Assembly (NCBI GenBank): GCA_013399875.1
Contig: VXAZ01000995.1
Span: forward strand, 1,322,690 to 1,386,689
Direction: 5' to 3'
Length of the DNA: 64,000 nucleotides
Source: Gymnorhina tibicen
Taxonomy: Eukaryota > Chordata > Aves > Passeriformes > Artamidae
Positions 62,450 to 64,000 of the stretch are shown in pieces. The notes beneath the pieces were generated by a model, which was not told where the DNA came from, made no database searches, and saw only the letters and a list, made by a program, of their open reading frames with translations. The position numbers and the translations under genes were made by a program. Numbering within the stretch: the first letter of the stretch is position 1; each line of letters starts with the position of its first letter.

Positions 62450-64000
62450 TTAAAAAGATCCTATGCTAGAAAAAGTATACCATTATCACTGGCTGGTGTT
62501 TGTTTCCAAAGAAAAATATAGCAGTAAAATGGTTTATTGCTGGCCCACATATACATTCAGATAGATGTGTGTGTATAAAATATATATTGAATATAAAAGG
62601 AATATGTTGAATACATATTTATTTGTACCCATATGTCTGTAACTCTCACCACTACAGCATCTTTGATGTAAATGTAGAAAAATGTAAAGTAAGGATTTTT
62701 AACTCTTGCCTTGCAAAGAGAGTGTCTCTAGTAAGGACATTCAGGTCTAGCCATTTGAATAAACAAGGCAAATATCTTTAAAAGGAATGCAGCCCAGATT
62801 CTGCTAATTGTTTTTAAACTCTGAGCTTTATTAAGCCTTCTCAAATCCTGGACTATCCCGATAATACTGAGTTAGCATTCACATATCATCCGTAACTGCC
62901 AATTAGCCACCACAGTTGAAAACTATTAGTAATAAAACTTAACTCTATTACATTGACCCAAGATTAAGTTTTCTGGCTGATCACTGCATGGGGGTGGTCG
63001 GACATGCATCTGTACATCTCCATTTAGCCACAGAGGCCCAAAAGAATGTGGCAGTATTCTAAAGAAAACTAGTCATAGGTAACTAAACCTCCCACAAAAG
63101 ACTTGGCAAGCCACACTAAGATCACACTGCCAAATTCCAAGGGAGTCAGTGCTTTCCAATCCTCAGCAAGTACAGAGGCTAGCCTCTTTGGTGACGTAGA
63201 ATTTAAACCAGTATCATGTAGAGAAAATTGGTGCAAACAGTGGCATATTTACCAGTTTGGGATTCTAGACTGAGCAGTAAAAGGTAGCTTGCAGATAAGA
63301 GGATATGGCAGGAAAATCAGTCAGCTGGAAAACTGATCACATTCCTTTTCTTCAGCCCAGCTAGTTGGTGCCTCTCCATAAGCAAGCACATTCAGGTTCC
63401 AACCCCAGGTTTTAAGTTACATTCAATTTCTTACTCCAGGTGAATGCTGAAAGTATTCACATCTTACCACTTAACAACTCCATTGTTTATTACCACCTTA
63501 AACCCACACAATACAGCCTCAGACATTTGAATACCAAACCTCAAGTCAATGTCGGTCCCAGTGAGAGATATGCCAGAGGGACAGAGATCTGCCTTAAAGT
63601 GAAGACAGCAAAAGAAATTAGGGAAACTATCTTGGGAATGTGCATCACAGGGACGTTTTAAAACTAAATGAGACCTATCTTCCTTTTCAAAGTCAGGCTG
63701 AAAAACAAAGAGCTTCAAGTAAGAAAACACACACTTCAGGAAATTAAGAGGCTAGTGCAGATGGAGTTTTTAATCACTGCTTCTTAGTGTACATTTATTG
63801 GCCACTATTAAGTAGAGAAAAGTATGCTTAGCAGAGATCATCTCCAGCACGAAGAGATTCAAACTTGGAACTACTAGCAACCTCTTCAGGGTGAGTAATT
63901 ACAATCAGTAAATTCACCATCTTCGTCCACGTTAGAATTACTGTGGTTGTGAATAGTGTAAATAAGGTGCAGGGATTTGGGTAGTAACCCTGCTAACTAC

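Larger units (their letters stand above)
40511..64000 (-). other. BCL11B: Last intron of BCL11B (continues past the window)
   Basis: Upstream of the acceptor I could find no exon with BCL11B features, such as the CxxC finger and the KQENIA segment expected of exon 2. The weakly conserved alternative exon, Pro/Ser-rich in mammals, was searched for by eye without success. All 23.5 kb are therefore read as intron. Apart from the items listed separately, 40511-44494, 45291-50869, 51291-54099, 58561-62306 and 62450-64000 hold only AT-rich sequence with short chance frames and no recognised element. Confidence 0.7.

Noticed and set aside
1..64000. tRNA, rRNA, CRISPR arrays and bacterial-type operons
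   Set aside because: No tRNA B-box type GGTTCGAATCC, no rRNA-like stretches and no regularly spaced repeats were seen; the window is a vertebrate gene-poor locus.

Overview
The window is vertebrate nuclear DNA, almost certainly from a bird. It is AT-rich and gene-poor, with a single strong coding segment on the minus strand. The interspersed repeats are of avian type: CR1 LINEs, two TG...CA retroviral solo LTRs with 5-bp target duplications, and old CR1 relics of a kind shared with turtles and crocodilians. I cannot name the species. The LTR types resemble those I know from Neoaves, including songbirds, but that rests on memory.

The one gene is BCL11B (CTIP2), a C2H2 zinc-finger transcription factor of T-cell commitment and neuronal differentiation. 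Its large terminal coding exon lies at 38484-40489 on the minus strand. It has a clean 3' splice acceptor at its upstream edge and a single uncalled base in its last sense codon. Its 3' UTR appears to run about 5.2 kb to a canonical AATAAA at 33313-33308. Everything from 40490 to 64000 is read as the last BCL11B intron, because no upstream exon could be identified there; exons 1-3 are expected beyond the right edge.

Layout: 1-33290 is the flank downstream of BCL11B. It holds a broken CR1 (about 450-1681), an ancient CR1 (9398-10190), a possible Gypsy-type integrase scrap (about 13469-13620), a CpG-rich island (20376-20697), another ancient CR1 (about 25820-26335) and a solo LTR (31461-31985) only 1.3 kb beyond the inferred BCL11B poly(A) site. 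33290-38483 is the 3' UTR, with an unusual purine/pyrimidine microsatellite near 37.9 kb. 40490-64000 is intronic, with CR1 fragments (44.5, 45.2, 57.5 and 58.5 kb), a second solo LTR (55432-56013), a compact hairpin (56280-56325) and a striking 143-bp imperfect palindrome (62307-62449).

Apart from the 691-codon frame, the open frames (up to 156 codons) are about what chance gives in 64 kb, and I treat them as non-coding. The most interesting unexplained signals are the 62.3-kb palindrome, the CpG island, the palindromic TCF/LEF-like site at 10211-10228, and retention in this bird of a BCL11A-like segment that I recall as Gly/Ala-rich in mammalian BCL11B. No new multi-gene system was found.
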